Source of the DNA: SIG291 sp045543455
GTDB lineage: Bacteria > Bacillota > Clostridia > Lachnospirales > Lachnospiraceae
DNA: 64,000 nt
Assembly (NCBI GenBank): GCA_045543455.1
Contig: JAZQMK010000014.1
Location: 28,107-92,106, forward strand
Direction: 5' to 3'
The notes beneath the pieces were generated by a model that saw only the letters and a list, made by a program, of their open reading frames with translations, made no database searches and was not told the origin of the DNA. This document shows positions 31,883 through 41,179 of the stretch, piece by piece. Made by a program: the position numbers and the translations under genes. Every line of letters begins with the position of its first letter. Within the stretch, counting starts at the first letter, position 1.

Positions 31883-32527
31883 CTATTTAACATTAATTAT
31901 ATTATTCTTAATTGCAAATACAGCTGCCTGAGTACGATCAACTACTCCTATCTTTTTAAATATACTTGCAACATGATTTTTAACAGTTCTCTCTGTTATC
32001 TCTAGTTTTATACCAATCTGCTTATTAAACATTCCCTGAGCAACTAATTTTAATATTTCTATCTCACGTCTTGTAAGAGATTCAACTATCTTCTTATTTT
32101 GATCCTGCATAGCAAGATTTTTATTAAGGTTAATAAGTAATTCAGGTTCTATATATATCTTACCTGCATAAGTTTCAAATATAGCATCCTTTAGAACAGC
32201 AACACCTGAATCTTTTAAAACGTATCCGTGGCAACCTTTTTCAACAGCCTTAACTATATAATCCATTTCTTTATGTATTGTAAGCATTATAACTTTAACA
32301 TTCTTGAAATTTTTATTAATTTCAACCAATGTTTTAAGTCCGTCCATTCCAGGCATATTTATATCCAATAAAACTATATCAGGATTACAACTTTCAATAA
32401 ACCTTAAACACTGTTCTCCATTTTCCGCTTCGCAGATAACTTCAATATTGTCATCCAACTCTAAAAGCTGTTTTAATCCTTCTCTTATCATTTTATGGTC
32501 ATCTGCCAATAATACTTTTATACTCAT
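31883..32527 (-). CDS. NarL/FixJ-type response regulator (DegU-like)
   Basis: About 214 residues, with the ATG at 32527 behind AAGGAG and 1 base after the kinase stop. The receiver domain occupies residues 1-120: acidic pocket DDHK, phosphorylated Asp in VLLDINMPGMDG near residue 54, Thr in VIMLTIH and Lys in VLKDSG. A LuxR-type DNA-binding domain lies at residues 148-205 (LTRREIEILKLVAQGMFNKQIGIKLEITERTVKNHVASIFKK in outline). It would be phosphorylated by the neighbouring DegS-like kinase and control unknown genes. The domain order and HPK7 kinase pairing fit DegU/LiaR relatives, but the regulon cannot be told. Confidence 0.9.
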   Translation of the reverse strand: MSIKVLLADDHKMIREGLKQLLELDDNIEVICEAENGEQCLRFIESCNPDIVLLDINMPGMDGLKTLVEINKNFKNVKVIMLTIHKEMDYIVKAVEKGCHGYVLKDSGVAVLKDAIFETYAGKIYIEPELLINLNKNLAMQDQNKKIVESLTRREIEILKLVAQGMFNKQIGIKLEITERTVKNHVASIFKKIGVVDRTQAAVFAIKNNIINVK

Positions 32528-32528
32528 T

Positions 32529-33542
32529 CTAATTCTCCTTTTCAATTGGAACTATAACTTCTATTCTTGTACCTTTTCCACCAAGTCCTTTTCCAATTAT
32601 AATTTTACCGGATAATAACTGTATTCTTTCTTTCATCATTGGTAAACCTAATCCATGCTTTAAATCTTGCTTATTATTATTACTTTCTATTCCGATTCCA
32701 TCATCCTCATGAATCAAAATAATGTCGTTATCCTTTTTATATAATTTCACCCTTATGTTATCACCTTGAGAATACTTCACTGAATTATTACATGCTTCCT
32801 GAATTATTCTGTATATTGTAATTCCGACAACTTCATTGCAATCATCAATATCATCACTAATATCCATATCAACCATAAAACTTGTAGTTTCATCATATTG
32901 TGTAAGCATTCTTTTTATTACTATTGAAAAGCCTAAATCATCAATGGCCATAGGTCGTAAATCACAAATTATTTCTCTAATTTCTTCCACACAGGAGTGT
33001 GCTATATCTCCTAAAACCTCTAATTCAAGCTTTGTCCTCATTACATCCTTATCTACTAACGCCTGACATAATTCTGTTTTATGAATCATTCCTGTAAGCT
33101 TTTGTATAATTGAATCGTGCATATCCCTGGCAATTCTTTGTCTTTCATATTCCTGAATCTGAATTACCTTTCTACCTTCATATTTATCAAAATCTTCCAG
33201 TTCGCTCTTTTCTTCTGATGCTTTGAGTACAGTTCTTATGTTTTCTAACTCTCCATCAATCTCTTGTAATTCATAATTGATTGGTTCAATTGTCTCAGTT
33301 AGTTTAACATATTCCTGTTGTAATTTTTTTATAGTTGTATTACCAAAGTTATTCTCTGAAATACTGTAGGAATTTGCAAAAAATATATCAGAACTTGTAT
33401 TTTCATTATTTTTGATTTTCAAAATAGTTTTATCAATATTTTCTATATTTATTTCTATATGTTTTTTTTGCGATAAAAGCTTGTTTTTTCTTTCATTTAG
33501 CTTTTTTACACGCCCCAATAAATATTCTTTCATAAATTCCAT
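32529..33542 (-). CDS. DegS-like cytoplasmic sensor histidine kinase
   Basis: This 337-residue kinase has no membrane segment. The N-terminal 125 residues form a charged coiled coil that would sense an intracellular signal, as in DegS. The HisKA_3 dimerisation domain starts near residue 130 with ERQRIARDMHDSIIQKLTGM, where the His in MHD is the phosphoacceptor. The HATPase domain contains IIQEACNNSVKYSQGDNI (N-box), DDGIG and GLGLPMMKERI. It lies directly upstream of its response regulator. An AAGGTGAC site precedes the ATG at 33542. The signal sensed is unknown. Confidence 0.9.
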   Translation of the reverse strand: MEFMKEYLLGRVKKLNERKNKLLSQKKHIEINIENIDKTILKIKNNENTSSDIFFANSYSISENNFGNTTIKKLQQEYVKLTETIEPINYELQEIDGELENIRTVLKASEEKSELEDFDKYEGRKVIQIQEYERQRIARDMHDSIIQKLTGMIHKTELCQALVDKDVMRTKLELEVLGDIAHSCVEEIREIICDLRPMAIDDLGFSIVIKRMLTQYDETTSFMVDMDISDDIDDCNEVVGITIYRIIQEACNNSVKYSQGDNIRVKLYKKDNDIILIHEDDGIGIESNNNKQDLKHGLGLPMMKERIQLLSGKIIIGKGLGGKGTRIEVIVPIEKEN

Positions 33543-33626
33543 ACCGTCACCTTGGTTTACATAATCTATTAGTACTTCACTACAATACTAATATATCACA
33601 ATTTTGACAAATAAACAAATAATTTA

Positions 33627-33655
33627 TTGTATGTTTTTAACTTTTAGATTATAAT
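33627..33655 (+). promoter_or_regulatory. Promoter of the alpha/beta hydrolase gene
   Basis: TTGTAT (33627-33632) and TATAAT (33650-33655) are spaced by 17 bases, ending 33 bases before the ATG at 33689. Confidence 0.6.
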
Positions 33656-33688
33656 ATATTCAATAACATTTTTCAGTGGGGTGTTTTC

Positions 33689-34636
33689 ATGGCAAAAAAT
33701 AATAAATTTAAGAAAAATCTTTTTCTTACAACAATGGCTCTCGCAGCCACTCATATAGCTAATCAGGCTATATTTTTATCAGCAGAAAAAAGTAATTTGT
33801 TTGTATCTAAATCAACCTATAAGTGGAAACACGGAGATATTGCATACTCTGTATGTGGAAATGGAAGTCCTCTTCTTTTAATCCATAATATGTCTGTTGA
33901 AAGTAGCCAGGAGGAGTGGTCTGAAATAATTGGAAAATTATCTCCACATTATACAGTATACACTTTAGATTTATTAGGCTGTGGTAATTCACAAAAACCT
34001 AATATTACCTATACTTCATATGTTTATGTATCATTAATTAATGATTTTATAATTGATATTATAGGAGCACAATGTGATGTTGTTACTAGTGGTTTTTCAT
34101 CTTCCTTTGTTACAATGGCAGCTAATATGAATTCTTCTTTGTACAACAAACTCATTTTCATAAATCCATGCTCAGTTGATGCTGCTACAAAACAGCCTGA
34201 AAACTTAAATAAACTTATGAAAAAGCTTATTTCAACACCTATTATAGGCACTTTAATTTATAACTTAAGATTTTCAAGAAATAACATTCGAATTGATTAT
34301 ACTGAAAATAAATTTTCATATACACCTGCAAAGATTTCCGGTTATATAGATAACTGCTACATTAACGCACATATTGGTGGTTCAAGTGTTAAAGCGTTAT
34401 ATGCAAGCTATTCTAATAACTATTTCTTTACTAATTATGATTTAGGTCTTTCTAAATTAGAACAGGATGTACTTATTCTTACCGGTTCAGAATTTGTTAA
34501 TTCAGAGCTTATTGTTTCTAATTATTTATGCAAGGGAAGCCAATTTTCTCACAAGCAGATTGGAAGAACTAAGGCACTTCCTCACTATGAAAGACCAACT
34601 GAGACAAGCAATGAAATATTAGATTTCCTAGACTAA
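33689..34636 (+). CDS. Alpha/beta-hydrolase fold protein with an N-terminal membrane or signal segment
   Basis: This 315-residue protein has a basic N-terminus followed by a moderately hydrophobic segment (LFLTTMALAATHIANQAIFL, residues 11-30), perhaps a signal anchor. The body has alpha/beta-hydrolase features: oxyanion strand SPLLLIHNMSVES near residue 60, YTLDLLGCGNSQKP near 92, and a nucleophile elbow VTSGFSSSFVTMA near 133 where the usual final Gly of G-x-S-x-G is Ser. A candidate acid and a late His (ALPHYERP) could complete the triad. Substrate is unknown; the family includes esterases and haloperoxidase-like enzymes. It stands alone with its own promoter and terminator. Confidence 0.8.
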   Translation: MAKNNKFKKNLFLTTMALAATHIANQAIFLSAEKSNLFVSKSTYKWKHGDIAYSVCGNGSPLLLIHNMSVESSQEEWSEIIGKLSPHYTVYTLDLLGCGNSQKPNITYTSYVYVSLINDFIIDIIGAQCDVVTSGFSSSFVTMAANMNSSLYNKLIFINPCSVDAATKQPENLNKLMKKLISTPIIGTLIYNLRFSRNNIRIDYTENKFSYTPAKISGYIDNCYINAHIGGSSVKALYASYSNNYFFTNYDLGLSKLEQDVLILTGSEFVNSELIVSNYLCKGSQFSHKQIGRTKALPHYERPTETSNEILDFLD

Positions 34637-34637
34637 A

Positions 34638-34664
34638 AAATGCCCTCTTTAAAAGAGGGCATTT
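34638..34664. terminator. Bidirectional terminator between the hydrolase and rsmG genes
   Basis: AAATGCCCTCTTT and its exact complement face each other around one central A, with A/T-rich flanks on both strands. The converging genes end at 34636 and 34666. Confidence 0.9.
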
Positions 34665-34665
34665 A

Positions 34666-35388
34666 CTATTTTAATGGTTCCTTTGAAGGAAGACCTGCTT
34701 TTCTAGGATATTTATTTTTTGTGGAATTTACTTTTTTAATAAGTATAAAGGTTCTTTTTATATCTGACATTGGAAGTACCATTTCTTTTACTTCTTCAAT
34801 CACACCACCTAATATTTTTATGGCATTTTTAGATCCTTCTAATTCTTCTTCAACATTTCCAGCCTTAAATGCAACAAAATAACCACCGAGTTTTACAAAT
34901 GGTATACAATATTCTGCTAAGGTTGCTAAATTAGCAACAGCTCTTGATACGCATAAATCATACCTTTCTCTGTACTCTGCTTTTTTTGCATAATCTTCAG
35001 CTCTTCCATGAAGACAGTTTATGTTTTCTAGATTTATTGATTTACTTACTTCATTTAAAAAGTTAATTCTCTTATTTAATGAATCTAATAAATCTGTCTT
35101 AATGTGTGGAAATGCTATCTTTAGCGGAAGCCCCGGAAATCCGGCGCCTGTACCTATATCTATCATATTTTCAATTTTTGAAAAATCCAAAGCCTTGTTT
35201 ACTAAAAGACTGTCTACATAATGCTTTAAAATTACTTCCTCATATTCTGTTATTCCTGTAAGATTCATAAATGAATTCCACTCAACCAATTTATCATAAT
35301 AAATATCAAATTGGTCTAATTGATTATCATTTAATTTTACATCTATCATATCCAGACATTTTTTAAAATTACTATGATTCTTTTCCAC
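34666..35388 (-). CDS. rsmG: 16S rRNA (guanine-N7) methyltransferase RsmG
   Basis: This 240-residue protein shows the RsmG signature: YDKLVEWNSFMNLTGITEYEEVILKHYVDSLL in outline near residues 30-60. The AdoMet-binding loop MIDIGTGAGFPGLPLKIAFP lies near residue 72 and VSRAVANLATLAEYCIPFVKLGGYFVAFKAG near 150. It methylates N7 of G527 (E. coli numbering) in 16S rRNA; loss can give low-level streptomycin resistance. Start is GTG behind AGGAGG. The final 15 residues form a basic tail. It is downstream of mnmG, as in most Firmicutes origin regions. Confidence 0.96.
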   Translation of the reverse strand: MEKNHSNFKKCLDMIDVKLNDNQLDQFDIYYDKLVEWNSFMNLTGITEYEEVILKHYVDSLLVNKALDFSKIENMIDIGTGAGFPGLPLKIAFPHIKTDLLDSLNKRINFLNEVSKSINLENINCLHGRAEDYAKKAEYRERYDLCVSRAVANLATLAEYCIPFVKLGGYFVAFKAGNVEEELEGSKNAIKILGGVIEEVKEMVLPMSDIKRTFILIKKVNSTKNKYPRKAGLPSKEPLK

Positions 35389-35397
35389 TTATGCCTC

Positions 35398-37269
35398 CTA
35401 TTTTATACTTAAATATACCAATAATACTGATATATCTGCAGGTGAAACTCCTGAAATTCTTGAAGCCTGTCCTATTGAGCGTGGTCTGAATTTTTTGAGT
35501 TTTTGAAGTGCTTCAACTCTTAAATTACCTACCTTATCATAATCGATATCTTCAGGTATTATTTTTTGTTCTAATTTTTTAAAGTGTTCTACCTGCTTTA
35601 ACTGTCGCTTAATATAACCTTCATACTTTAAGTTAATGTTAACCTGTTCTATAACACCTTCATCAAGTGCTTCTCTATTATTATCAATGCTTTCAAGCAT
35701 TTCATATGTAAGTTCAGGTCTTTTTATTAATTCTGCTAATGTTGTACCTGTCTTTAAAGGTGTACTTTCGCAGGCTTCTAATAATGCCTGTACTTTTTGA
35801 TTAGCACCAATAGAAGTATTTTCAAGTCTTTCAACTTCCTTTTCAATCTGTTGTTCTTTTTCTACAACCTTATCATAGATTTCCTTTGATACAAGCCCTA
35901 CTCTGTATCCATATTTTGTAAGTCTTAAATCTGCATTATCCTGTCTTAAAATAAGTCTGTATTCTGCTCTTGATGTCATCATTCTATATGGCTCAAAATT
36001 TTCTTTTGTAACTAAATCGTCTATTAAAACACCAATATATGCTTCTGAACGGTCTAAAACAAGTGGTTCTTCGCCCTTTAAATACATAGCCGCATTTATA
36101 CCTGCAATAAGACCCTGTACTGCAGCCTCTTCATAGCCTGAGCTACCATTAAATTGTCCACCGCTGAAAAGTCCTTGAATATTTTTGAATTCTAGGGATG
36201 ACTTTAACTGTACAGGATTAATGCAATCATATTCAATAGCATATGCATTTCTTACTATTTTTACATTTTCAAGGCCAGGAACTGTTTTATACATGGCATA
36301 TTGAACATCTTCAGGGAGTGAGCTTGACATTCCACCAAGATACATTTCATTTGTATATAAGCCTTCCGGTTCAACAAATACTTGATGCTTTGGTTTATCA
36401 GAAAATCTTACTACCTTATCTTCAATGGATGGGCAGTATCTTGGTCCGGTACCTTTAATATCACCTGAATAAAGAGGTGAGCGGTCTAGATTGGCCATTA
36501 TTATTTTGTGAGTTTCTTCGTTAGTATATGTCAACCAGCATGAAACCTGCTCTCTTGTCAAATCTTCTTTCTTTGTAGAAAATGAAAATGGTACTACTTC
36601 TTCGTCTCCTACCTGTTCTTCCATCTTAGAAAAATCTATAGAACGCTTATCAACTCTTGCAGGTGTACCTGTTTTAAATCTGTACATTTCAATACCATTT
36701 TTTATTAGTGAATCTGTAAGATGATTAGCTGCCTGTAATCCATTAGGACCGGTATAATTAGCAACATCACCATATACACATCTTGCATTTAAATATGTAC
36801 CTGTACAAAGGACAACTGCTTTAGCATAATAAGTTGCTCCGGAAAAGGTTTTTACACCTGCTATTTTTCCTTCTTCAACAATTAAATCTGAAACTTCTGC
36901 CTGTCTTATAGTTAAATGATCTGTATTTTCCATAACTCTTCTCATATTAAGAGTATATGCTGATTTATCAGCCTGAGCTCTAAGAGAGTGTACTGCAGGA
37001 CCCTTTGATTTATTTAACATTTTGGATTGAATATATGTCTTGTCTATATTTTTACCCATTTCACCGCCTAAAGCATCTAATTCGCGCACTAAATGCCCCT
37101 TTGAACTACCACCTATATTAGGATTACAAGGCATAAGCGCAATACTTTCTACACTTACTGTAAAACATATTGTTTCAAAACCAAGTCTTGCGCAAGCAAG
37201 AGCGGCTTCACAACCGGCATGACCGGCACCTACTACAACTATATCATAATTTTCTGTTACATTTGACAT
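35398..37269 (-). CDS. mnmG: tRNA uridine-5-carboxymethylaminomethyl modification enzyme MnmG (GidA)
   Basis: This 623-residue flavoprotein begins with the FAD-binding dinucleotide motif VVVGAGHAGCEAALACARLG (residues 11-30) and has MPCNPNIGGSSKGHLVRELDALGGEMG near residue 47 in outline, a hallmark of MnmG. The C-terminal helical domain ends RSIGQASRISGVSPADISVLLVYL, which binds MnmE. With MnmE it adds the carboxymethylaminomethyl group to wobble uridine 34 of certain tRNAs. It lies 15 bases after mnmE and 9 bases before rsmG on the same strand. The ATG has a GGAGG site. Confidence 0.97.
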   Translation of the reverse strand: MSNVTENYDIVVVGAGHAGCEAALACARLGFETICFTVSVESIALMPCNPNIGGSSKGHLVRELDALGGEMGKNIDKTYIQSKMLNKSKGPAVHSLRAQADKSAYTLNMRRVMENTDHLTIRQAEVSDLIVEEGKIAGVKTFSGATYYAKAVVLCTGTYLNARCVYGDVANYTGPNGLQAANHLTDSLIKNGIEMYRFKTGTPARVDKRSIDFSKMEEQVGDEEVVPFSFSTKKEDLTREQVSCWLTYTNEETHKIIMANLDRSPLYSGDIKGTGPRYCPSIEDKVVRFSDKPKHQVFVEPEGLYTNEMYLGGMSSSLPEDVQYAMYKTVPGLENVKIVRNAYAIEYDCINPVQLKSSLEFKNIQGLFSGGQFNGSSGYEEAAVQGLIAGINAAMYLKGEEPLVLDRSEAYIGVLIDDLVTKENFEPYRMMTSRAEYRLILRQDNADLRLTKYGYRVGLVSKEIYDKVVEKEQQIEKEVERLENTSIGANQKVQALLEACESTPLKTGTTLAELIKRPELTYEMLESIDNNREALDEGVIEQVNINLKYEGYIKRQLKQVEHFKKLEQKIIPEDIDYDKVGNLRVEALQKLKKFRPRSIGQASRISGVSPADISVLLVYLSIK

Positions 37270-37284
37270 ATGTTTTCCTCCAAA

Positions 37285-38664
37285 TTATTTGCCCATACAG
37301 AATTTGCTAAATATCTCATTGACTAAATCTTCTTCTACTTCCTTACCTATTATTTTTCCAAGTTCTGAATATGCATTCATTAAATCAATTGATAAAAAGT
37401 CTTCCGGCATATCATTTAATATACTTTCTTTTACCATTTTAAAGCTTTTTAATGCTTCTTGCAATGATATTTTTTGTCTTACATTTGCTACATAAACTTC
37501 ATCATTAAAATTAACCTTACCTGAAATAAACATATCCTTTATGGTATTAGACAGTTCTTCTATTCCTTCATTATTTTTTGCAGATACTGATATAACCACG
37601 CTATTAGTATATTTTTTTATATCTTCCTTTGTAAGCTTTATTTGTAAATCTGATTTATTTAATAATACTATTGTCTTTTTGTCTTTTATTATATCTATTA
37701 TATTTAAGTCGTTTTCATCTAATAATGTGGATGAATCCACTACATATATAATCAAATCTGCCTTATTGGCATATTCTTTTGCTTTATTTACTCCTATTTT
37801 TTCCACAATGTCTTCTGTATGTCTTATTCCAGCCGTATCTATAAGATTTAGCATTATTCCATCTAAATTAATCTGTTCTTCTAAGACATCTCTGGTAGTT
37901 CCTTCTATATCAGTAACTATGGCTCTTTCTGTACCTGAAAGAGCATTTAAAAGACTGGATTTACCTGCATTTGGTTTTCCTAAAATTACAGTATTTATTC
38001 CTTCCTTTAATACCTTACCGTTTTCAGAACTTATTATCATTTTTTCAAGTCTTTCTATATAGTTATCCACATTTTTCTCAAGTTCTTGTGGAAAACCATC
38101 CAGACTTATGTGTTCAGGGTCGTCTAATGCTGCTTCAATAAAAGCTATTTTGTTGATAACTTCTTCTCTCATTTCATTTATTTTATTTGAAAAGTCACCT
38201 TTTAACTGACTTACTGAGCTTTTCATCGCAAATTCATTTTTCGAGTGGATAAGCTCCATTACAGCCTCAGCCTGTGATAAATCCATACGACCATTTAAAA
38301 ATGCTCTTTTTGTAAATTCACCAGGCTCTGCTAATCTGGCTCCATTATTTATAACGATTTCTAATATTTTTTTAACCACTAAAATTCCACCGTGGCAATT
38401 TATTTCCACAATATTTTCTTTGGTATATGTGTTAGGAGCTTTCATTACAGAAACTAATACTTCATCCACAAATTTACCATTTTCAACTATTCTTCCATAG
38501 TGCATTGTATGAGATTTAACATTTTTTAGCTGTTTATTTTCTTTTTGTGCCACAAATATTTTATCTGCTATTTCAATTGCTTCATCACCACTTATTCGTA
38601 CAATACCTATTCCTGCATTAGACATTGTACTTGTTGATATTGCTGCTATAGTATCAGTTAACAA
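37285..38664 (-). CDS. mnmE: tRNA modification GTPase MnmE (TrmE)
   Basis: This 459-residue GTPase has the N-terminal formyl-THF-binding domain (TIAAISTSTMSNAGIGIVRISG, residues 5-26) and a helical domain interrupted by a G domain: G1 GKPNAGKSSLLN near 227, G3 DTAGI near 273, G4 NKSD near 337. The C-terminal FCMGK carries the conserved Cys of the CxGK motif. It acts with MnmG in wobble uridine modification. Translation appears to start at TTG, 7 bases after GGAGG. A hairpin upstream separates it from jag, so it may have its own promoter or be controlled by readthrough. Confidence 0.97.
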   Translation of the reverse strand: MLTDTIAAISTSTMSNAGIGIVRISGDEAIEIADKIFVAQKENKQLKNVKSHTMHYGRIVENGKFVDEVLVSVMKAPNTYTKENIVEINCHGGILVVKKILEIVINNGARLAEPGEFTKRAFLNGRMDLSQAEAVMELIHSKNEFAMKSSVSQLKGDFSNKINEMREEVINKIAFIEAALDDPEHISLDGFPQELEKNVDNYIERLEKMIISSENGKVLKEGINTVILGKPNAGKSSLLNALSGTERAIVTDIEGTTRDVLEEQINLDGIMLNLIDTAGIRHTEDIVEKIGVNKAKEYANKADLIIYVVDSSTLLDENDLNIIDIIKDKKTIVLLNKSDLQIKLTKEDIKKYTNSVVISVSAKNNEGIEELSNTIKDMFISGKVNFNDEVYVANVRQKISLQEALKSFKMVKESILNDMPEDFLSIDLMNAYSELGKIIGKEVEEDLVNEIFSKFCMGK

Positions 38665-38696
38665 AATAATACCTCCATTCCATAATACCTAAAATA

Positions 38697-38724
38697 CCCC
38701 CACTTAAATATGATAAAGTGGGGG
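38697..38724 (-). terminator. Hairpin between jag and mnmE
   Basis: CCCCCACTT (38697-38705) pairs perfectly with AAGTGGGGG (38716-38724). It follows the jag stop codon on the minus strand; the T-tract after it is short (TATTTT), so it may attenuate rather than stop transcription into mnmE. Confidence 0.65.
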
Positions 38725-38737
38725 ATTTATAATCATT

Positions 38738-39580
38738 TTACTTTTTCAAAAATACAACTACATGTCTAAATGGTTCTTCACCTTCACTACGTGTAGATAC
38801 ATACTTATCATTTTGTAGAGCAGAGTGGATAACTCTTCTTTCATATGGATTCATTGGCTCTAAAGATACAGGTCTTCTTGTTCTCTTAACCTTGTATGCT
38901 ATATTTTTAGCTAATGATTCAAGAGTAGCCTGTCTTCTCTTTCTGTAATTTTCTGTATCAAGCTTAACTCTTGTATATCCATCTGTTTCTTTATTGATAA
39001 CAAGGCTTAATAAATACTGTAATGAATCTAATGTTTGTCCTCTCTTACCGATAAGAACACCCATTTCATCACCCTTCATATCTACATATACAACGCCTTC
39101 TTCATCAACATCAACACTAACTTCAACTTTCATACCCATTGCACCGAATACGTCTGTTAAAAATTTAGTTGAAATCTCTGTTGCCTTTTCTTTAGAAATA
39201 GCATTTTTCTTAACAACCGGTTTCTTTTCTTCAACTACAATTTCCTTAGCTACTTCTACTTTTTCTGTAGCTGTAGCTTCAACTTTTACTTCCTGCTTCT
39301 TTTCTACAGGCTTTTCAAAATTCTTCTTTTCCGGTTTTTTCTCAACCTTCTTCTCAGGCTTTTTCTCAGATTTTTCGGATTTAACTACAATATCATCTAT
39401 AGTTACTTCTTTTTTAACCCATGCTTTAATCTTAGCTGGTTTACTAAACATACCTAAAATTCCTGAGCTACCTTTTTCAATTACCTCATATTCAAAATTG
39501 TCCCTTGTTGTTTCCAATTTTACCAGAGCATCTATAACGGCATCATCTATTGTTTTTGCTGTAACTTCAATTGACTTCAT
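38738..39580 (-). CDS. jag: RNA-binding protein Jag/KhpB
   Basis: About 280 residues, taking the ATG at 39580 behind GGAGG; a longer frame starting at 39592 would use the ribosome binding site as coding sequence. Domains are Jag-N (residues 1-50, SIEVTAKTIDDAVIDALVKL), a long Lys/Glu/Pro-rich linker (about 60-125), a type II KH domain with GVLIGKRGQTLDSLQYLLS near 178, and an R3H domain with RRVIHSALQNDKYVSTRSEG at the end. KhpB binds RNA with KhpA and affects cell division and wall synthesis in pneumococcus. It follows yidC, the usual order. Confidence 0.94.
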   Translation of the reverse strand: MKSIEVTAKTIDDAVIDALVKLETTRDNFEYEVIEKGSSGILGMFSKPAKIKAWVKKEVTIDDIVVKSEKSEKKPEKKVEKKPEKKNFEKPVEKKQEVKVEATATEKVEVAKEIVVEEKKPVVKKNAISKEKATEISTKFLTDVFGAMGMKVEVSVDVDEEGVVYVDMKGDEMGVLIGKRGQTLDSLQYLLSLVINKETDGYTRVKLDTENYRKRRQATLESLAKNIAYKVKRTRRPVSLEPMNPYERRVIHSALQNDKYVSTRSEGEEPFRHVVVFLKK

Positions 39581-39591
39581 AAAAACCTCCA

Positions 39592-40941
39592 TTATTTGTT
39601 ATGCTTCTCATTATATTTCTTAACCATAGCTGCTTTACTAGCTAAACTTCCAGGTTTTTCTTCGTTCTTGTTGTAATATTCTGTAGAACTCTTTATCTTT
39701 TCAGCTCTTTCTTTATTTTTCTTTTCTAAATCAATCTTGCTTGAAACATTTTTAGAATTATTAACAATATCTCTAGCATTTACTGTAGCCTTTTGTGGTG
39801 GAAGACCTCTTGCGGCACGTTTTTTATTAGCCTTTTCAAGGTTTTTCTTCATCATTTCTTCCATATCCTGTCTATCGAAATAAGCATTAATTGCTAACTG
39901 TAAAATCATCTGGAAAATATTACCGGCAATCCAGTATAAACCAAGAGCTGCTGGCATTGTCAATGCAAATATAGCTGTAATTACAGGCATTATATTGTTC
40001 ATTGCTGCCATTGGATTAGGTTCATCTGTTGCTGATTTAGCTTTTGATTTATTTCTCTTAACTTCTAAAAGCTTTGTACAACACCATTGAGTTAAACCTG
40101 CTAAAACAGGTATTATTATAGCAATTGAAAATATTTCAGGATTAACTGCTAAATTAATTCCGAAGAATGAATTCATATTTTCAATCTTGTCCACATTTTC
40201 TGAAAGAACCTGTGTCATTTTTTCAAATTGTACAGTATTATTTGCATACACATCACTTAATGCTGAAACAAGCTCAGGCTTTAAAGATTCTGACTTAGAG
40301 AAGAATGCTTCTAATTCAGCCCATTGTTCATTACTAAACTTGCTCATGGCATCTATCATTGCATTAGTATTGTTAGCATCAACTTTTGTAAATGATTCTA
40401 ATTTTGTACTGATACCTAATTCTTTTGCCTTTGATACATATACATTAATTTCATCTATATGCGCCTGCATACCAAATGTTTTATCACCCTTTAAAGGATC
40501 TATTATATTTGTAAAATATTCTCTAATTGATGCAACATATGCAGGTATATTTCTAATAACACTAAATAATGCTAATAATATAGGCATCTGAATAATTAAC
40601 TGTAAACATCCGCCTGTTGGAGAAGTACCATACTTTGCATAAACTTCTCTCTGTTCCTGATTCATCTTATATATTGAATCGTTATCTGTTTTACCTTTAT
40701 ACTTTGCTGCAATAGCTTGTAATTCAGGACTCATCATTGACGAAAGCTTTGAGAACTTCTGTTGTTTAATTGTAAGTGGAAGCATTAATAATTTTACAAT
40801 AAATGTAAATAATATAATACTTAAACCAATATTCTGAATACCAAAGCTTTCCGTTACCTTAAAAAGCAACTCTAATATAAAACCTAATAATTCTGCAATA
40901 GGTCCTACTATAAAGCCATCACTTTTTGTTAATAAAATCAT
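39592..40941 (-). CDS. yidC: Membrane protein insertase YidC
   Basis: About 449 residues from the ATG at 40941 (GGAGG, 7 bases). A longer frame overlaps yidD and is less likely. Membrane segments: one near residues 12-28, then IGLSIILFTFIVKLLMLPLTIKQQKFS with the conserved Arg-equivalent Lys groove, GGCLQLIIQMPILLALFSVI, a pair in SIAIIIPVLAGLTQW and AVTAIFALTMPAALGLYWIAGNIFQM. About 110 residues between the third and fourth segments form an unusually large insert. The C-terminus is a basic Lys/Asn tail. It inserts membrane proteins with or without SecYEG. It sits in the rpmH-rnpA-yidD-yidC-jag series. Confidence 0.95.
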   Translation of the reverse strand: MILLTKSDGFIVGPIAELLGFILELLFKVTESFGIQNIGLSIILFTFIVKLLMLPLTIKQQKFSKLSSMMSPELQAIAAKYKGKTDNDSIYKMNQEQREVYAKYGTSPTGGCLQLIIQMPILLALFSVIRNIPAYVASIREYFTNIIDPLKGDKTFGMQAHIDEINVYVSKAKELGISTKLESFTKVDANNTNAMIDAMSKFSNEQWAELEAFFSKSESLKPELVSALSDVYANNTVQFEKMTQVLSENVDKIENMNSFFGINLAVNPEIFSIAIIIPVLAGLTQWCCTKLLEVKRNKSKAKSATDEPNPMAAMNNIMPVITAIFALTMPAALGLYWIAGNIFQMILQLAINAYFDRQDMEEMMKKNLEKANKKRAARGLPPQKATVNARDIVNNSKNVSSKIDLEKKNKERAEKIKSSTEYYNKNEEKPGSLASKAAMVKKYNEKHNK

Positions 40942-40963
40942 TATTATACCTCCAATAAATACA

Positions 40964-41179
40964 TTAAGGCACTGGATCATATCCACCTTTTGAAAATGGA
41001 TTACATCTTAAAATTCTTTTAAAAGTTAAAAAACTTCCCTTAAAAAACCCATATTTCTCATATGCTTCAATTGCATATTCTGAACATGTTGGTGTAAATA
41101 TACAGGTTGAACGACCTTTTAATGGCGACAAATATTTTTGATAAAATCTAATACAACCTATACATACCTTTTTAATCAT
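40964..41179 (-). CDS. yidD: Membrane protein insertion efficiency factor YidD
   Basis: A 71-residue protein from the ATG at 41179; an ATG 9 bases upstream adds three residues but family members start at this point. The motif IRFYQKYLSPLKGRSTCIFTPTCSEYAIEAYEKYG, in outline, with three conserved Cys residues, and the end RCNPFSKGGYDPVP are diagnostic. It is an amphipathic peripheral membrane protein that helps YidC-dependent insertion. It overlaps the end of rnpA by 8 bases and precedes yidC by 22. Confidence 0.94.
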   Translation of the reverse strand: MIKKVCIGCIRFYQKYLSPLKGRSTCIFTPTCSEYAIEAYEKYGFFKGSFLTFKRILRCNPFSKGGYDPVP

